Of a stretch of DNA of 64,000 nt, positions 1 through 7,223 are shown piece by piece. Position 1 is the first letter of the stretch. Every line of letters starts with the position of its first letter. A program made the translations under genes and the position numbers. The notes under the pieces were generated by a model. That model saw only the letters and a program-made list of their open reading frames with translations. It was not told where the DNA came from and searched no databases. The DNA comes from an uncultured Candidatus Saccharibacteria bacterium (lineage in GTDB: Bacteria > Patescibacteriota > Saccharimonadia > Saccharimonadales > Saccharimonadaceae): positions 1 through 64,000 of the forward strand of contig CAMJLD010000001.1 of NCBI GenBank assembly GCA_946406645.1. The letters run 5' to 3'.

Positions 1-43
1 AGAGCTTTATCAGCAATATCAATTATTAAATAAAGGATTTTTT

Positions 44-457
44 GTGCCTACAATCAATCAATTAGTGCGTAAGCCACGCAAAGTCGCTGCCAAGAAGAGC
101 AAAGCTCCGGCACTCGGCTCCATCGTGAATACGCTCAAAACTCGTTATTACAAGCAGGCTGCTCCGCTCAAGCGTGGCGTCTGTGTCAAGGTTACTACCA
201 AGACTCCAAAGAAACCAAACTCCGCTCTCCGCAAGGTCGCTCGTGTGCGCCTTACTAACGGTCAGGAAGTTTGGGCATACATCGGTGGTGAAGGCCACAA
301 CCTCCAGGAGCACGCAGTTGTGCTCGTCCGTGGTGGTCGTGTCCCAGATCTTCCAGGTGTCCGCTATCATATCGTCCGTGGTACGCTCGATCTTCAGGGC
401 GTCCAGGGTCGCAAGCAGGGTCGTTCTAAGTACGGCGCGAAGAAGGAGGATAAGTAA
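44..457 (+). CDS. rpsL: Ribosomal protein S12
   Basis: Small-subunit protein at the decoding centre. The GTG start follows an AAAGGA site. The conserved [11 protein letters not shown] loop (about residues 54-64) and the [11 protein letters not shown] loop are present. At 137 aa it is longer than the 124 aa E. coli protein because of an insertion at about residues 25-40. The residue matching E. coli Lys87 is Pro101 (codon 344-346). The upstream AT-rich stretch resembles the fusA and tuf leaders. It is followed two bases later by rpsG. Confidence 0.98.
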   Translation: MPTINQLVRKPRKVAAKKSKAPALGSIVNTLKTRYYKQAAPLKRGVCVKVTTKTPKKPNSALRKVARVRLTNGQEVWAYIGGEGHNLQEHAVVLVRGGRVPDLPGVRYHIVRGTLDLQGVQGRKQGRSKYGAKKEDK

Positions 458-459
458 TT

Positions 460-939
460 ATGCCACGTAAAGTAACTGCTAGCCTTCAGCGCAAGGTCTC
501 TCCAGATCGCAAGTACCAGAGCGTACTCGTTCAGCGCCTCATCAACAAGTCTATGCTCAACGGTAAGAAGCAGGTCGCAGAGCGCGCCGTTTACGACGCT
601 ATCGAAGGTGCCGCTAAGAAGCTCAAGAGCGAGAATCCAGTTGAGGTTCTCGAGACCGCTATCAAGAACATTAGCCCAGATTTCGAAGTTAAGTCCCGCC
701 GTGTCGGTGGTGCTAACTACCAGATTCCATTCCCAATCGCTGGCCATCGCCAGTTGCATTTCGCAATGAGCTGGTTGGTTCAGGCTTCCCGCGAACGCTC
801 CGGCATGCCATATGCCAAGCGCCTCGAGGCAGAAATCGTTGACGCTTACAACCAGGCAGGCAACGCCTTCAAGAAGAAGGAAGATTGCCATCGCATGGCA
901 GAGGCAAACCGCGCCTTCGCGCACTTTGCCCGCGGCTAA
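460..939 (+). CDS. rpsG: Ribosomal protein S7
   Basis: Primary 16S-binding protein of the 30S head, 159 aa and typical in length. The N-terminal region with DRKYQSVLVQRLINKSMLNGKK and the GGANYQIP segment identify it. An AAGGAGGATAAG site lies in the end of rpsL, so the pair is cotranscribed. Unlike the usual str operon, fusA does not follow: about 6 kb of other genes intervene. Confidence 0.98.
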   Translation: MPRKVTASLQRKVSPDRKYQSVLVQRLINKSMLNGKKQVAERAVYDAIEGAAKKLKSENPVEVLETAIKNISPDFEVKSRRVGGANYQIPFPIAGHRQLHFAMSWLVQASRERSGMPYAKRLEAEIVDAYNQAGNAFKKKEDCHRMAEANRAFAHFARG

Positions 940-961
940 TTATCTGCGAATACAATTTAGT

Positions 962-991
962 CCCTTCGGCTCACCGCTGGAGGGGCTTTTT
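962..991 (+). terminator. Terminator after rpsL-rpsG
   Basis: CCCTTC (962-967) pairs with GAGGGG (980-985) with one G-U pair, followed by TTTTT. Confidence 0.6.
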
Positions 992-1029
992 GTCGGCGTG
1001 TGGAGCCTATTGCTGTTTTTTAGAACCGA

Positions 1030-1063
1030 ATAAAGTTGAACTTTTCGAAAAGTTCAACTTTAT
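1030..1063. repeat. 34-bp perfect palindrome
   Basis: An uninterrupted perfect inverted repeat centred on TTCGAA, between the rpsG terminator and the first orphan gene. It could form a 15-bp or longer stem, a cruciform, or a dimeric protein site. There is no T-run outside it. Confidence 0.8.
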
Positions 1064-1101
1064 CTGCTGCCAGAAAGCACGAGGAAGCCCGAGTGATGTG
1101 A

Positions 1102-1107
1102 TATAAT
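1102..1107 (+). promoter_or_regulatory. -10 box and conserved leader of orphan cluster A
   Basis: TATAAT followed by a leader (1108-1156) containing a small TTGCAA/TTGCAA hairpin and a GAAAGCGAGGTG extended Shine-Dalgarno. The block is strongly similar to the minus-strand leader at 6264-6322 before another orphan gene. Confidence 0.6.
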
Positions 1108-1156
1108 GAAATAAATTGCAATAATTGCAAAGTTCATTGGAAAGCGAGGTGTATAT

Positions 1157-1423
1157 ATGAGCGGAGTCTACTGTTATATGTTCGATGAAGCAAGCGTTAA
1201 AAGATCCCTGGAGCTTCGAGAGTATATTTTAGGAATGAAAAAACCATTTTGCTGGGTTGATTTGAAAAACTGCGCGCTAGATGATGGCATTCCCGAATCA
1301 GACATTGATCTCTTGAAGATAGTATTCAACAAAATGTATCAGGAGGGGCTCATTGTTTATGATGAGATCCCAGAGGAAGACAGGAAGGAAGGCTGCGCGA
1401 CTTGGGCCTTCTACGTGGCGTAG
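1157..1423 (+). CDS. Orphan, stand-alone winged-helix-like protein (family A)
   Basis: 88 aa, not recognised as a known family. It is clearly paralogous to the next gene: both share LR-x2-I-x2-MK-x-PFC near the N-terminus, a helical core ending in LY/MYQxGxVVY, and a WAxYxA C-terminus. The helix-helix-helix-strand pattern with a short charged wing suggests a winged-helix fold, which is inference. The ATG sits behind GAAAGCGAGGTG. It is the first gene of a plus-strand run (1157-2783) placed where fusA would be expected. Confidence 0.75.
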   Translation: MSGVYCYMFDEASVKRSLELREYILGMKKPFCWVDLKNCALDDGIPESDIDLLKIVFNKMYQEGLIVYDEIPEEDRKEGCATWAFYVA

Positions 1424-1440
1424 GAAAGTGAGGTGATACC

Positions 1441-1680
1441 ATGTCGATGACTGAAGAACAGCAACGAATGATGCTCCGCAAGTTTATCGTTGATATGAAA
1501 GGGCCGTTTTGTCTGCTTAATCTGTATATCCGCGCTGAGAACCAGCTTAAGATAACAGATCGGCGGATGATAGACGATGTGCTAGATGAGCTTTACCAGA
1601 TGGGTATCGTCGTCTATCGCGAAGTTGACCCGCCTTCGGAGAATCCGGATGACCCCAAATGGGCATACTATATCGCCTAG
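1441..1680 (+). CDS. Orphan, stand-alone winged-helix-like protein (family A)
   Basis: 79 aa paralog of the preceding gene (MKGPFCLLNL against MKKPFCWVDL; YQMGIVVYREV against YQEGLIVYDEI). The start is fixed by GGAAAGTGAGGTGAT 5 nt upstream. It ends in a clear terminator, so 1157 and 1441 form a two-gene unit. DNA binding is possible from the fold guess, but no partner is evident. Confidence 0.75.
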   Translation: MSMTEEQQRMMLRKFIVDMKGPFCLLNLYIRAENQLKITDRRMIDDVLDELYQMGIVVYREVDPPSENPDDPKWAYYIA

Positions 1681-1689
1681 AGCTGATAG

Positions 1690-1719
1690 AATCCCGCCAA
1701 GATATGGCGGGATTTTCTC
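1690..1719 (+). terminator. Terminator
   Basis: AATCCCGCCA (1690-1699) pairs with TGGCGGGATT (1705-1714), then TTCTC. Confidence 0.8.
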
Positions 1720-1783
1720 GTATCTGTTAATATAAAGACATTGTAGATAGAAGCACAACGTTCTTTGAAAGTGAGGTGACGAC

Positions 1784-2164
1784 ATGAAAGAAGTTGTAAC
1801 TAAAACCGTCATGTTTAACTCCGGTAGCGAAACAGGCACGGTCTCGAAACTTGTCGAAAAAGCAGTCAGAAGTGTCTTTGATGCGCATAAAGTAGACGGA
1901 GTTGTTGACATCAATGTGGAGTCTAAGGAAGCACATAAGAGTGGTTTTCGTCTCTACGTCTTCTTTTCTCACATCGATGGGCGTCAACAGAGGCCGAAGT
2001 GCCATGATTGCGATACGGTGGACTACAAAGATGGCGAATACTTGTTGACAATAAAAGTTCACGCTAATGTTGCAGATATGACAAATCCTGACAATAAAAA
2101 GATAGCTAAAACAATTGTCGATGAGATAATCGATGCAATCCAAGAAAAGACTGAAGGGGGCTGA
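1784..2164 (+). CDS. Orphan, family A core domain alone
   Basis: 126 aa, not recognised. An N-terminal helix (about 18-38) is followed by beta strands and a strand-rich segment YLLTIKVHANVADM, then a C-terminal helix. This layout matches the N-terminal part of the next gene and of the genes at 4264, 5026, 5601 and 6388. The leader carries TTCTTTGAAAGTGAGGTGA, nearly identical to the one before the 4264 gene. It has one possible metal pair (CHDC, about residues 72-75). It lies 4 nt from the next gene. Confidence 0.75.
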   Translation: MKEVVTKTVMFNSGSETGTVSKLVEKAVRSVFDAHKVDGVVDINVESKEAHKSGFRLYVFFSHIDGRQQRPKCHDCDTVDYKDGEYLLTIKVHANVADMTNPDNKKIAKTIVDEIIDAIQEKTEGG

Positions 2165-2168
2165 TAGT

Positions 2169-2783
2169 ATGAGTAGTAACGGCTTAGTAAAAGAGACCCT
2201 AGATCTCTACAATCAGGATGAGTATGGTGACATTGTGAGAATAATCTGCGAAGCCATCAATGGCGCATTTGACGAATCGATTGAGGCAAAAGAAGATGTG
2301 CGCGGACGCGTATACTTCGACGCCGAAGAGAAAGATTCGGGCAAGGTCATGAATCTTGTCACATTCAACCGTAATAGCGGCGAGGAGAACCATTACAACT
2401 ATGTAATAGGCGTCTACTATCCTCATGGCTACGCCATACGCAAAATCATTATCGATGTTAACGTAAAGGACATGAATAGTGTTGGCTATGGGCGCATTAC
2501 TCTGGAAATCGGCAGAAGAATTGCGAAGAGAATGAATGCCGCAATCGCCGACAATCCGCTCCACGAGCGCGCCTACCAGGCGACGCTTCGGTGGGTAATA
2601 CTGGATTTACCCGTAGCATTCTCGAAAGAGTCCATTTATCGTATTGCTGACGAAATCGGCATTATGGACTACGGGCTCGTCGACAAGACTCTGGAAGAAT
2701 TATATAAAGAAGGAGCCGTGTCGAGAGATGGAAGTAACGGATACAGGCGCATCATCAAAACCTCAGAAGCAAATCCCGCCTAA
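2169..2783 (+). CDS. Orphan, family A core plus winged-helix-like domain
   Basis: 204 aa. Residues 1-140 follow the family A plan with the motif YYPHG followed by KIIIDVNVKDM. Residues 140-195 (LRWVILDLPVAF through LEELYKEGAVSRDG) resemble the stand-alone proteins at 1157 and 1441. It is therefore a fusion of two parts found separately just upstream. The start at 2169 is chosen for the GGGGGCTGAT site; an in-frame ATG at 2133 lies inside the previous gene. The stop codon lies inside the terminator hairpin. Confidence 0.75.
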   Translation: MSSNGLVKETLDLYNQDEYGDIVRIICEAINGAFDESIEAKEDVRGRVYFDAEEKDSGKVMNLVTFNRNSGEENHYNYVIGVYYPHGYAIRKIIIDVNVKDMNSVGYGRITLEIGRRIAKRMNAAIADNPLHERAYQATLRWVILDLPVAFSKESIYRIADEIGIMDYGLVDKTLEELYKEGAVSRDGSNGYRRIIKTSEANPA

Positions 2784-2800
2784 TCGGCGGGATTTTTCTA
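2771..2800 (+). terminator. Terminator overlapping the CDS end
   Basis: AAATCCCGCC (2771-2780), five-base loop, GGCGGGATTTTT. The TAA of the upstream gene lies in the loop. Confidence 0.75.
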
Positions 2801-2801
2801 G

Positions 2802-2807
2802 TATAAT
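2802..2807 (+). promoter_or_regulatory. -10 box of leaderless GH13 gene
   Basis: TATAAT with 6 nt to the ATG at 2814 and no Shine-Dalgarno between. No convincing -35 is visible. Confidence 0.55.
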
Positions 2808-2813
2808 GAAATT

Positions 2814-4232
2814 ATGAATAAGCATACGCTTATCTACCAAATTTATCCTTCTTCGGTGGGCGACCTGAGAGATATCGCGGCAATCATCCCGCGAATCGCC
2901 GAAAAACTCCATCCGGACTATATCTGGTTGAACCCGTTTTTTGAGAGTCCATGGAATGACGGCGGCTATGACGTCTCGAACTACTACCGCATCGAACCGC
3001 GCTTCGGGAAAATGCAGGATTTTCGCTATCTGGTAAAAGTAGCCGAAAAGTATCATATCGGCATCCTGGTTGATTTAGTTCTTAATCATACAAGTGACCA
3101 GCATGAATGGTTCAAGCTCTCCGAGCAGCACGACCCGGAATATAAGAATTATTACGTTTGGCTCGACCGCCCGCTCAACTGGCGTTCGTTCTTTGGTGGC
3201 CCCGCTTTTGACTATTCGGCCCAGCGCGACGAGTATTATCTACATCTCTACGACAAGACGCAGCCTGACCTAAACTTCAACAACCCGAAGGTTGTCAAAG
3301 AATTCGAAAATATTGTAGACTTCTGGCTCGCTAACGGCGCGGCCGGTTTCCGCGTAGACTCCGCCAATGTCCTTGCCGAGTCGGACCTCAAGAAAGGGCG
3401 CATTCCGGGCCTTCCAGGCTTCTTTCATTACTATCAGAAGCCGAAGACTGTGAAGATTCTCGAGCGCCTCTTTGCGAAGCGCAAATGCTTCACTATTGCC
3501 GAGCCGGTCGGGGGCGAATTCTTTAGCAAACAGAAGTTCCATGAGCTCACTAAACGTGCCTTTAGTGCCAGTTTCAACGTCGGCACACTAGACATAGCGG
3601 ACTCATTTTTCAGCAAGAAGGATAAGGTCTACCCGATTCGATACAAGAAATGGCTAAAGAAGCTTTCCGAATGGGCTCCGGAGCCAAAATTCTCGATCGC
3701 CTTTGAATCACACGATGCACCGCGCGCACCTAGTCGTTTTAGCACAGATCCGCGCATCCTGGCGATGCTTCAGTTCTTGCTGCCTAGCTATAACCCTTGT
3801 ATCTACCAGGGGCAGGAACTCGGCACCGAGAATGCCGAACTCAGTAACAATATTCAAGATTATCCTGGAGTCCAATCGCGTCAGGTCTATCGCCGTCTTC
3901 GTCGCAAAGGAAAGACGAAAGAAGAGGCGATGCGCGTCGTGAAGCTTACTTCGCGCGATAATGCTCGCCAACCAATCAACTGGGGCGAGTACATCCTCCA
4001 GGGCGCTCGCGAGGAATCGGTCCTCAATTTCTACTCGCGCATCATCGAATTATGGCGCAGCGACCTAGTCATCGCCGACGGAAAGCTGAAGGTAAATAAG
4101 ATCACAAAGGGCGGCGTCTTTGATTTCGAGCGTCGCCTAGACAATAAAGTCTACAAAGTCCACCTAGATTTCACCGGTAAAACCGTATCAACGCTTATCG
4201 ACGACAAGGGCGAAACTGTCATAAAGGTATAA
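2814..4232 (+). CDS. GH13 alpha-glucosidase/oligo-glucosidase family
   Basis: Cytoplasmic glycoside hydrolase of the alpha-amylase superfamily, 472 aa, no signal peptide. All four GH13 regions are visible: I DLVLNH (87-92), II GFRVDSAN with nucleophile Asp182, III TIAEP with acid/base Glu230, IV FESHD with His300-Asp301. The GYDVSNYYRIEPRFG stretch near residue 51 is typical of the oligo-1,6-glucosidase/trehalose-hydrolase side of the family. It is shorter than the roughly 550 aa members, so the C-terminal beta domain is reduced. The substrate is probably an alpha-1,4 or alpha-1,6 glucooligosaccharide; the exact specificity cannot be read. The start appears leaderless. Confidence 0.9.
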   Translation: MNKHTLIYQIYPSSVGDLRDIAAIIPRIAEKLHPDYIWLNPFFESPWNDGGYDVSNYYRIEPRFGKMQDFRYLVKVAEKYHIGILVDLVLNHTSDQHEWFKLSEQHDPEYKNYYVWLDRPLNWRSFFGGPAFDYSAQRDEYYLHLYDKTQPDLNFNNPKVVKEFENIVDFWLANGAAGFRVDSANVLAESDLKKGRIPGLPGFFHYYQKPKTVKILERLFAKRKCFTIAEPVGGEFFSKQKFHELTKRAFSASFNVGTLDIADSFFSKKDKVYPIRYKKWLKKLSEWAPEPKFSIAFESHDAPRAPSRFSTDPRILAMLQFLLPSYNPCIYQGQELGTENAELSNNIQDYPGVQSRQVYRRLRRKGKTKEEAMRVVKLTSRDNARQPINWGEYILQGAREESVLNFYSRIIELWRSDLVIADGKLKVNKITKGGVFDFERRLDNKVYKVHLDFTGKTVSTLIDDKGETVIKV

Positions 4233-4236
4233 AAAA

Positions 4237-4263
4237 TACCCGCTGACTTAGCGGGTATATTTT
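4237..4263. terminator. Bidirectional terminator
   Basis: ATACCCGC (4237-4244) pairs with GCGGGTAT (4251-4258), flanked by AAAAAA and TTTTTT. It serves the converging genes ending at 4232 and 4264. Confidence 0.85.
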
Positions 4264-4935
4264 TTAGAGGATCGAGAATTCGCCTTTTTTCGAATCCTTG
4301 TTAATAGCGCAGGCAATTCTGCGACTACGCACGAGAGAATCGAACATGTTGATGAAATCAAACATTTTATCGCAGCCATATATCTTGCAGTACTTATCCA
4401 TGATTTCGGAAAGAATGAAGCCATTGGGCTGACATAAGATATAGGCAGACACTGTGATCCAACTATGTGTCTTGACGATAGAAGTCATCGTGTCGATCAG
4501 AGTTTGCAGGACCAGTTCACGGGCGAGCTTAGAAAGGTCTTCATAGTTTCCTTCGAATAACGCGAAATCTGCATTCACTTCCGTGATGCATACGTGGTCT
4601 GAGCCGGCGTAATCGTGGAAAGTTGTCGGAATCGTCAGGTCCTTTCTGCGGAGGCGGCCGGTCACGAAGTGGCTAGTATATACAACCCGGACGCCCTTAT
4701 TGATAGAGCGCTCGATGACATAGGTCGCCGCAGGCACAATGACTCTTTCGCCGCTTAAGCTAAAGGGAACCCGAAAATCGAGATAAATACCATCTCTCTT
4801 CTCGATATCTTTAACTCGACGGCGGAATAGCTTTGTATAGGCCTCAAAGAATTTGTCCAGATAGGCATCGATGGTAAGCTTTTCGGCGCCTTCGTAGTCG
4901 TAGCGGGCAATAATCGGAGATTTTCTCCTGCTCAT
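4264..4935 (-). CDS. Orphan, family A with C-terminal winged-helix-like part
   Basis: 223 aa, not recognised. The start MSRRKSPII is fixed by GAAAGAGGTGAT immediately upstream; the longer frame to 4959 would put the ribosome site inside the gene. MSRRK is shared with the 5026 gene. The middle is beta-rich; the C-terminal about 80 residues (LIDTMTSIVKTHSWITV, then MFDSLVRSRRIA) look like the helical winged-helix part of the 2169 protein. It has its own leader. Confidence 0.75.
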   Translation of the reverse strand: MSRRKSPIIARYDYEGAEKLTIDAYLDKFFEAYTKLFRRRVKDIEKRDGIYLDFRVPFSLSGERVIVPAATYVIERSINKGVRVVYTSHFVTGRLRRKDLTIPTTFHDYAGSDHVCITEVNADFALFEGNYEDLSKLARELVLQTLIDTMTSIVKTHSWITVSAYILCQPNGFILSEIMDKYCKIYGCDKMFDFINMFDSLVRSRRIACAINKDSKKGEFSIL

Positions 4936-4996
4936 AAAATCACCTCTTTCAAAGAACAATATTTTGCATATCGCAATACCATAGTTATAACATAAA

Positions 4997-5021
4997 AATA
5001 ACCCCGCATCAAGTGCGGGGT
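4997..5021 (-). terminator. Terminator of the 5026-6263 operon
   Basis: ACCCCGCA (5001-5008) pairs with TGCGGGGT (5014-5021). On the minus strand the hairpin is followed by TATTTTTATG. Confidence 0.8.
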
Positions 5022-5025
5022 GTTT

Positions 5026-5586
5026 TCAGGGCGATTTTTTACCGACTATCGGCAACAGGTCAGTAGCGACGCTCAGCGTCGCCTTGCGGCATTCTTTCGC
5101 ATCCTGCGCCAATTTTTCGTCGGTGCTGGACTTAATCATGCGATTCAGGTTACTCAATGTTTCCTCCTTGATTCGAGTATGCAGATACATTGCTATCTCG
5201 TCGTGCGGGACATTGTCATTTTCGTCGAATACATTAATTTCGAAAACTACTTTTACCTTCTGGCGATGCACGCCGACCGGGTAGTAAACGGTGGCCAGTA
5301 CAGATGAAGAGTCGTGGAATTTATGCCGACTAAAGCGCTTCGCAATAAAAGATTGTCGAATAAAATCGACACCTTCGCATCCATCGTCGTTGATGTTGGC
5401 GACGATTTGGCCTGAAACGGTGCAACGAGCGCCTTTGTGCCGCTCGCATCTGTTGATGGCCTTCTTTACGATACTTACGAAGAGCAAGGAAATCTTTTCT
5501 GCCTGTTCAATAGTCGCCGGATCTCCCATCTTAATACTGCTAGCCGGGCCAACAATCCTTAAGGGCGCTTTCTTTCTTCTCGACAT
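5026..5586 (-). CDS. Orphan, family A
   Basis: 186 aa, not recognised. N-terminus MSRRKKAP, an amphipathic helix (about 24-47), then the family signature YYPVG followed by KVKVVFEINVFDEND and a long C-terminal helix. Compare YYPHG...KIIIDVNV in the 2169 protein and YFPVG in the 5601 protein. The GGAGGTGATGAT site lies in the 14-nt gap after the upstream gene, so the pair is one operon. Confidence 0.75.
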   Translation of the reverse strand: MSRRKKAPLRIVGPASSIKMGDPATIEQAEKISLLFVSIVKKAINRCERHKGARCTVSGQIVANINDDGCEGVDFIRQSFIAKRFSRHKFHDSSSVLATVYYPVGVHRQKVKVVFEINVFDENDNVPHDEIAMYLHTRIKEETLSNLNRMIKSSTDEKLAQDAKECRKATLSVATDLLPIVGKKSP

Positions 5587-5600
5587 ATCATCACCTCCGC

Positions 5601-6263
5601 CTAGACGTAATAACCTTCAGCACGAGCTCTTGCTAAGGCTTTCTTGAATATCTCTCTGTCGGGATAGCTTACAAAACCATAGCGTCCGCCGTACATATCG
5701 GCTTCGAAATCCAACTCGAACGGTATTGGATCGTGAGCGACAACAACGTTGTAAGCGGTCTCGCTCTTAGCTTTCTTCGACAAACGGTCGTAATACTTCG
5801 AGCCAGACGGCATCCATTTAATTAGCTCTGCTATGATATGAGCTTCGAGATCGCGAGTAAAATGCTGCGTATCTACGTCTGGATGTAGTTCGTCGGCAAA
5901 AAGAATTCGTAGCGTGACGGCTTTTACATTCTTTCCGACGGGGAAGTAAACTATGATACGATCATCCTTCAAGTCGTAGTAAGTGCCGTTGCCGTAAAAT
6001 TGTGCCAACCTGTAATGTCGTTCAACTCTGCCGACGCATTCCCGCTTTTCGAAATCCTCTCCGCCCCAGATACGAATTTCGATATCGCCGTAAAAATCGC
6101 AATCAGGATACTTCAGCGCGGTCTCGTTAAAACAGCGACGGGCAATCCTACATAATAAATCAATGGTCTTAGCTAAGCTAGGACGTTTCGTATAACCCTG
6201 GAAGATTACAGAACTAATCTTTGCCGGGCGCTTCTCTAAGCGTTTCTCTTGCTCCGTGGACAA
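5601..6263 (-). CDS. Orphan, family A, TTG start
   Basis: 220 aa if it starts at the TTG (6261-6263) 5 nt after GAAAGAGGTGAT. A TTG further upstream (6281) overlaps that ribosome site and is less likely. Family features: helix at the N-terminal side, then YFPVGKNVKAVTLRILFADE. The C-terminal third is unique and rich in aromatic residues. First gene of a two-gene minus-strand operon; the leader is near-identical in layout to that at 1102-1156. Confidence 0.7.
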   Translation of the reverse strand: MSTEQEKRLEKRPAKISSVIFQGYTKRPSLAKTIDLLCRIARRCFNETALKYPDCDFYGDIEIRIWGGEDFEKRECVGRVERHYRLAQFYGNGTYYDLKDDRIIVYFPVGKNVKAVTLRILFADELHPDVDTQHFTRDLEAHIIAELIKWMPSGSKYYDRLSKKAKSETAYNVVVAHDPIPFELDFEADMYGGRYGFVSYPDREIFKKALARARAEGYYV

Positions 6264-6322
6264 ATAAATCACCTCTTTCAATGTGCAAATTTTGCATTTT
6301 CTGCAATTTGTTTCATTATATC
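6264..6322 (-). promoter_or_regulatory. Promoter and conserved leader of family A
   Basis: On the minus strand TATAAT (6315-6320) starts a leader with a TTGCA/TGCAA hairpin, then CACATTGAAAGAGGTGAT. Aligns through its length with 1100-1156. Confidence 0.6.
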
Positions 6323-6337
6323 ATATTTTACGGGTTA

Positions 6338-6372
6338 GAAAAAGCAAAAGCCCCGCAATAACATGCGGGGCT
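6338..6372 (-). terminator. Terminator
   Basis: AGCCCCGCA (6349-6357) pairs with TGCGGGGCT (6364-6372); on the minus strand TTTTGCTTTTT follows. Confidence 0.85.
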
Positions 6373-6387
6373 AAATGCAGGGTGACT

Positions 6388-7035
6388 TCAGACGCAGCAT
6401 TCTGCTTCGGCGCGAAGAGATTCGTTCGATGAACGCAAAATCTCGATACACTCGTCGTTATCGAAACCGAATGATTCGCCATAAGCGAGCAGCTCCTCAT
6501 CGGATTCGAAGAACATAGGCTCATGGCTTTTCAGAATACTCAATGCGGTATTGAGTCTACAGGTTTCGACATAATGCGGACGGTCGTCGGACCATCTCTT
6601 GAGATTCATCATGGTCTTCTTGATAGTTAACGCCTCGAGTGCATTCGCAAACTCGGCGCCGGCTTCAGTATTACCATCAATATCAACCCACATCTTCAGT
6701 CGAAATTTTGACATGGCCGAGATAGAAGCGGCGTCAAAGACGATGCATTTACTATTCTGGTCATATTCTTTCGGCGATGATCCGTCATTATTGCCACTAT
6801 AGAGGGCAATCTGGTAGGGGGTACTGCCAAAGAATTCCCAAGATGAAAACTGAACGAAGATAAGGGCGTTGATGCCAAATCCTTTGTATTTCTCTGAACT
6901 AGCAAGCTCGCGATATGCGGCCCGAACGGCACCGAGAACCCTATCTATAAGCAACCAATAATCATTCGAAAAACGACAGCATAAATCGTTAAGATTTCCA
7001 TTTTCCTTCAGTGTGGGGCCTAAATTTTTGGTCAT
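6388..7035 (-). CDS. Orphan, family A (divergent)
   Basis: 215 aa, not recognised. An N-terminal helical stretch is followed by strands FGINALIFVQFSSWEFFG and a segment FRLKMWVDIDGNTEAGAEFANALEA that occupies the same place as the family A KVKVVFEINVFDEN block. The C-terminus is acidic and ends in CC. The start follows CACATTGAAAGAGGTGAT, the same leader end as the 5601 gene. Monocistronic, with an extended -10 TGCTATAAT upstream (about 7084-7092). Confidence 0.7.
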   Translation of the reverse strand: MTKNLGPTLKENGNLNDLCCRFSNDYWLLIDRVLGAVRAAYRELASSEKYKGFGINALIFVQFSSWEFFGSTPYQIALYSGNNDGSSPKEYDQNSKCIVFDAASISAMSKFRLKMWVDIDGNTEAGAEFANALEALTIKKTMMNLKRWSDDRPHYVETCRLNTALSILKSHEPMFFESDEELLAYGESFGFDNDECIEILRSSNESLRAEAECCV

Positions 7036-7128
7036 TTATATCACCTCTTTCAATGTGCATAGATTTTTGGCCTACAATATTACTATTATAGCATAAACGC
7101 GATAAAAAATCAAGAAAGTCAATACCCC

Positions 7129-7158
7129 TTGCGCCAAGGGTAAAAAATATGCTAGAAT
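7129..7158 (+). promoter_or_regulatory. fusA promoter
   Basis: TTGCGC (7129-7134), 18-nt spacer, TAGAAT (7153-7158). Confidence 0.65.
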
Positions 7159-7170
7159 ATTCACCAAAGC

Positions 7171-7217
7171 ACTTAGGGGCTATTATTACTAATGCTTAAA
7201 ATTATTAAATAATAAAG
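7171..7217 (+). promoter_or_regulatory. Leader motif shared with tuf
   Basis: A 5' leader with GGGGC, AT-rich loop, then AAAATTATTAAATAATAAAGGA. It aligns with the tuf leader at 12719-12766, and its 3' part with the start of the window before rpsL. Function unknown. Confidence 0.5.
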
Positions 7218-7223
7218 GAAAAT

